Source: Lucinisca nassula (taxonomy: Eukaryota; Mollusca; Bivalvia; Lucinida; Lucinidae). From it: a stretch of 64,000 nt of DNA. Where the stretch lies: contig OY757015.1 of assembly GCA_963580285.1 (NCBI GenBank), positions 150,038,082-150,102,081 of the forward strand, given 5' to 3'. The notes under the pieces are model-generated. The model saw only the letters and a list, made by a program, of their open reading frames with translations, searched no databases and was not told where the DNA came from. Shown here one piece after another: positions 61,460 to 64,000 of this stretch. A program made the position numbers and the translations under genes. Each line of letters begins with the position of its first letter. The first letter of the stretch is position 1.

Positions 61460-62635
61460 TTTGTCACACCTGCTTTAGCAGGAAGACATAGGCGTGCAAG
61501 TTTCCGTCCATCCGTTTGTTCGTCCGTTCGTCCATCCGTCCGGTTGTCCGTCCGTCTTTCCGTCAACATTTTACACTGGGTGTCTTGTCATTGCAACTCC
61601 TACAGTTTCATACCGATTTTTTTTAAACTTTGCGTGTGTTTTTGCCATGGTATGAGGATGCGCATGTGGTTTGGACTTTATTGTCCGATCAATTTTTGTC
61701 ACTTGATCCACATTGTGAACTTAGTCATTTTTAGCCTACAGTTGATATATGATAGGTACCTCTTGTCATCGCAACTCCTCTTACAGTTTTATACCAATCA
61801 TTTTGAAACTTTGCGTGTGCTATCGCCATGGTTTGAGGATGTGCATGTGGTTTCGACATAATTCTCAGAATATTTTTTTTTTCACTTTTTGCACATAATA
61901 AATTTAGCCATTTTTATGCTTTAGTTGATATACAACAGGTACCTCTTGTCATCGCAACTCCTCTAACAGTTTTATATTGATCATTTTGAAACTTTGTGTG
62001 TGTTTTTGCTATGGTATGAGGATGTGCATGTGGTTTGGACTTTAACTTCGGATCAATTTTTATCACTTTTTCCACATTGTGAACTTTGTCATTTTTAACC
62101 TTCAATTGATATATGATAGGTACCTCTTGTCATCGCAACTTCTCTTACAGTTTTATACCAATCATTTTGAAACTTTGCATGTGCTCTTGCCATGACTTTG
62201 CATGTGCTCTTGCCATGGTATGAGGATGTGCATGTGATTTCGACATAATTCTCAGAATATTTTTTTTCGCTTTTTGCGCATTGTGAACTTAGTCATTTTT
62301 AAGCTTCAATTGATATACAGGAGGTACCTCTTTGTCAAGGCAACTCCTCTTACAGTTTTATACCAATCATTTTGAAACTTTGCATGTGTTTTCGCCATGG
62401 CATGAGGCCCTGCATGTGGTTTGGACTTGATATATGATAGGTGCCTTGTCATCGCAACCCCTCTTACAGTTTTATACTAATCATTTTGAAACTTAGCTTG
62501 TGTTTTCTCCATGATATGAGGATGTTTATATGCTTTGGATATAATTCTTGGATCATTTTAGTTCATTTTATCACATTGTGAAATTAGTCAGTTTTTAACC
62601 TCACATATATAGGCTATGGATTCTTCTCAAAGCCC
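61460..62635 (+). mobile_element. TRE with ~175-185 bp units in the downstream intron
   Basis: Start TCACACCTGCTTTAGCAGG hairpin, CCGTTCGTCCATCCGTCC leader, TTGCAACTCCTACAG; six units with GAAACTTTGCGTGTG, GCCATGGTATGAGGATG, CATGTGGTTTGGAC, GATAGGTACCTCTTGTCATC. Confidence 0.75.
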
Positions 62636-62679
62636 TATATTCATCTCTTCTGCCTTAAATAAACTTTTATTTTTTTGTG

Positions 62680-62905
62680 TTGGGCAGGTGCGACATCAAC
62701 TTCACCGAAGTTGAATTTCTGGTTATTCGAATCCGGCCACCGGTATCGGGGTGTGTCCTTCGGCAAGACATGTAATGACACTGCCCTACTCCTCCCAGGT
62801 GTAAATGGGTAGCAGTGGTGTAAAAGGCACTGCCTCTCTCTGGCGCGTGTGTGAAAAGGGTGATTCAATAAGCCTGAAGCTTTCATCGCAATCAAACTAA
62901 AATAA
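62680..62905 (+). mobile_element. SINE-like repeat
   Basis: GTGTGTCCTTCGGCAAGACA, CCTCCCAGGTGTAAATGGGT, GAAAAGGGTGATTCAATAAG and an AATAAATTAATATAAA tail. The central motif is a widespread repeat in marine invertebrates; family not assigned. Confidence 0.5.
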
Positions 62906-62916
62906 ATTAATATAAA

Positions 62917-63127
62917 CTAACCCTTTTTGTACCAAATGGAATCTACCTTCTCTTCCATTTCAAAATTTAGGGGTGTCACATTGTGTTTTCTTCAAAAAGT
63001 ATTTGAAAATTGGCTGAAAATTTTGCAAGTGTAGGCCCTGATCAAAGGACACATTCTGCGGCATCTGATCTGGCCTGCACTGTTTGCCAAACACCCATTT
63101 TGGGATTTCTAGTACAAAATGGGTTAA
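62917..63127 (+). mobile_element. D MITE
   Basis: CTAACCCTTTTTGTACCAAA ... AGTACAAAATGGGTTAA; core eroded (GTAGGCCCTGATCAAAGGAC ... GATCTGGCCTGCACTG). Confidence 0.82.
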
Positions 63128-63463
63128 GAAAAATGCATGTAAAATGTTGTCTGTTAATGCAGTCTGCTGCATCTTCTTGCAAAGATTTCTAATATATTTT
63201 AAATACAGGCAGTGTGGATCCTTATCAGACTGCCCCTAAAGGATAGTCCTAAAATTTTGATATCTGGTGTCGTAACCAGAGTTCTCACTAGGATTTTGCA
63301 AACAGGAGTTTAAGAATCCATCCATGGAAAACGTTGGATTCAAATCTGAAAAGTTGGAGTCAAATTTTGAAATGTTTGAGTTTGACCTAAAAAACGTGTC
63401 AATTTTGGCTAAATGCATACGGCTCCAGAGTGTGTCTGCAAGACTCCAAAAGACTTTGGGGCT
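63128..63463. other. Unannotated stretch with a G'-like core
   Basis: TGTTGTCTGTTAATGCAGTC, GCAGTGTGGATCCTTATCAG near 63150-63235; remainder unassigned. Confidence 0.4.
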
Positions 63464-63654
63464 TGAACCCTTATCCTGCTTAAGATGACAAACCCTTTTC
63501 TAGCAGTGGAGATCCAGATCAGATGGCTTTCATCTAATCAGGATTTTCAGTGTCACTGAGAGTGTGAATTTGAATGGATAAATAACATTAGGTTTTGAAA
63601 GTCAGGATTGGACAGTGGCAAAATTATTTTTTTTTCATCAGGATAAGGGTTTAA
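63464..63654. mobile_element. C MITE, degraded
   Basis: TTGAACCCTTATCCTGCTTA ... CATCAGGATAAGGGTTTAA; core reduced to GGAGATCCAGATCAGATGGC. Confidence 0.7.
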
Positions 63655-63867
63655 GTTGAGAATGAGCAGTTAACAGTAGTACATGCTCTGATCAGACTGC
63701 TCCAACAGAAAAAGTAGGTTCAGTTCATGCACTACATCCTAGTACATTATATGGCATCTGAAACTTTTGGATTCTTACAATATTTTGCATAAAGATTAAA
63801 GACATAACACAACCAGAGATAATCCAGAAATGACGGAGAAAGTTGTCCGAATATTCCATTTTTTATG

Positions 63868-64000
63868 CCCATGCCATTCGAAGAATGGTGGAAAGGGCAT
63901 ATAGCGTTGCCCCTGTCCGTCCGTTCGTCCGTCCGTCCATCCGTCCGTGCGTCCATCCGTGCATCCGAAACTTAAACGCAGTCAATAACTTTTTTATTTC
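63868..64000 (+). mobile_element. TRE leader, cut by window end
   Basis: TTTATGCCCATGCCATTCGA hairpin with TGGTGGAAAGGGCATA, then a long CCGTCCGTTCGTCCGTCC leader. The array would follow. Confidence 0.6.

Overview
This window is animal nuclear DNA, most likely from a bivalve mollusc. That is inferred from its repeats: tRNA-derived SINEs with CACTCACT tails, 130-180 bp tandem-repeat elements with CGTC-rich leaders (the architecture described for bivalve pearl-type elements), and dense small palindromic DNA transposons. There are no operons or bacterial gene structures. Long ORFs are almost all accidents of repeats.

Host gene content: two exons (57478-57662 and 61251-61434, + strand) have matching splice phases and together encode one complete immunoglobulin domain. 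Its best family fit is the first Ig domain of a VEGFR/PDGFR-like (PVR) receptor tyrosine kinase. The signal-peptide exon must lie upstream and the other Ig, transmembrane and kinase exons downstream of 64000. I found no other convincing host exon.

Repeat families (names used below). SINE-T: tRNA-Thr-like SINE, ~165 bp, ten copies. SINE-L: longer tRNA-headed SINE with a CAAA-type tail. SINE-K: tRNA-Lys-like SINE. B: ~290 bp retroposon with a (CAAA)n tail and 11-15 bp target duplications, about twenty copies; the + strand is the one with the tail on the right. C, D, P: MITEs bounded by TTAA-CCC...GGG-TTAA, as in piggyBac-type elements. F, G', H: further palindromic MITEs. C, D, F, G' and H share one palindromic core (AAACAGTG...GATCAGA...CACTGTTTG) although their ends differ. 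I: palindromic MITE with a CTCGTTAGAACCGCCTC centre. J: foldback MITE with TA duplications and GGTGGTCTTAA ends. TRE: tandem-repeat elements.

Layout. 1-7.3 kb: SINEs, H and I elements, and a promoter-like patch near 4.9-5.1 kb. 7.3-11.9 kb: a 4.6 kb transposon with 13 bp inverted ends, containing a 5'-truncated LINE with an intact reverse-transcriptase ORF and a 2.6 kb minisatellite. 12-24 kb: B, C, D and P elements in chains, and a TRE with nested MITEs. 25-43.6 kb: mostly TREs, including two large inverted copies of a 166 bp-repeat element. 44-57 kb: nested MITEs, a 2.7 kb TG...CA element inside a D element, and a 1.3 kb TIR element inside a C element. 57.4-61.4 kb: the receptor exons and their intron, which carries a 2.3 kb TIR element inserted ten bases after the splice donor. 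61.4-64 kb: TRE, SINE-like, D and C elements.

The genes do not form a pathway. The biology here is one receptor gene embedded in a deeply nested transposon landscape whose insertion order can be read from target-site duplications.
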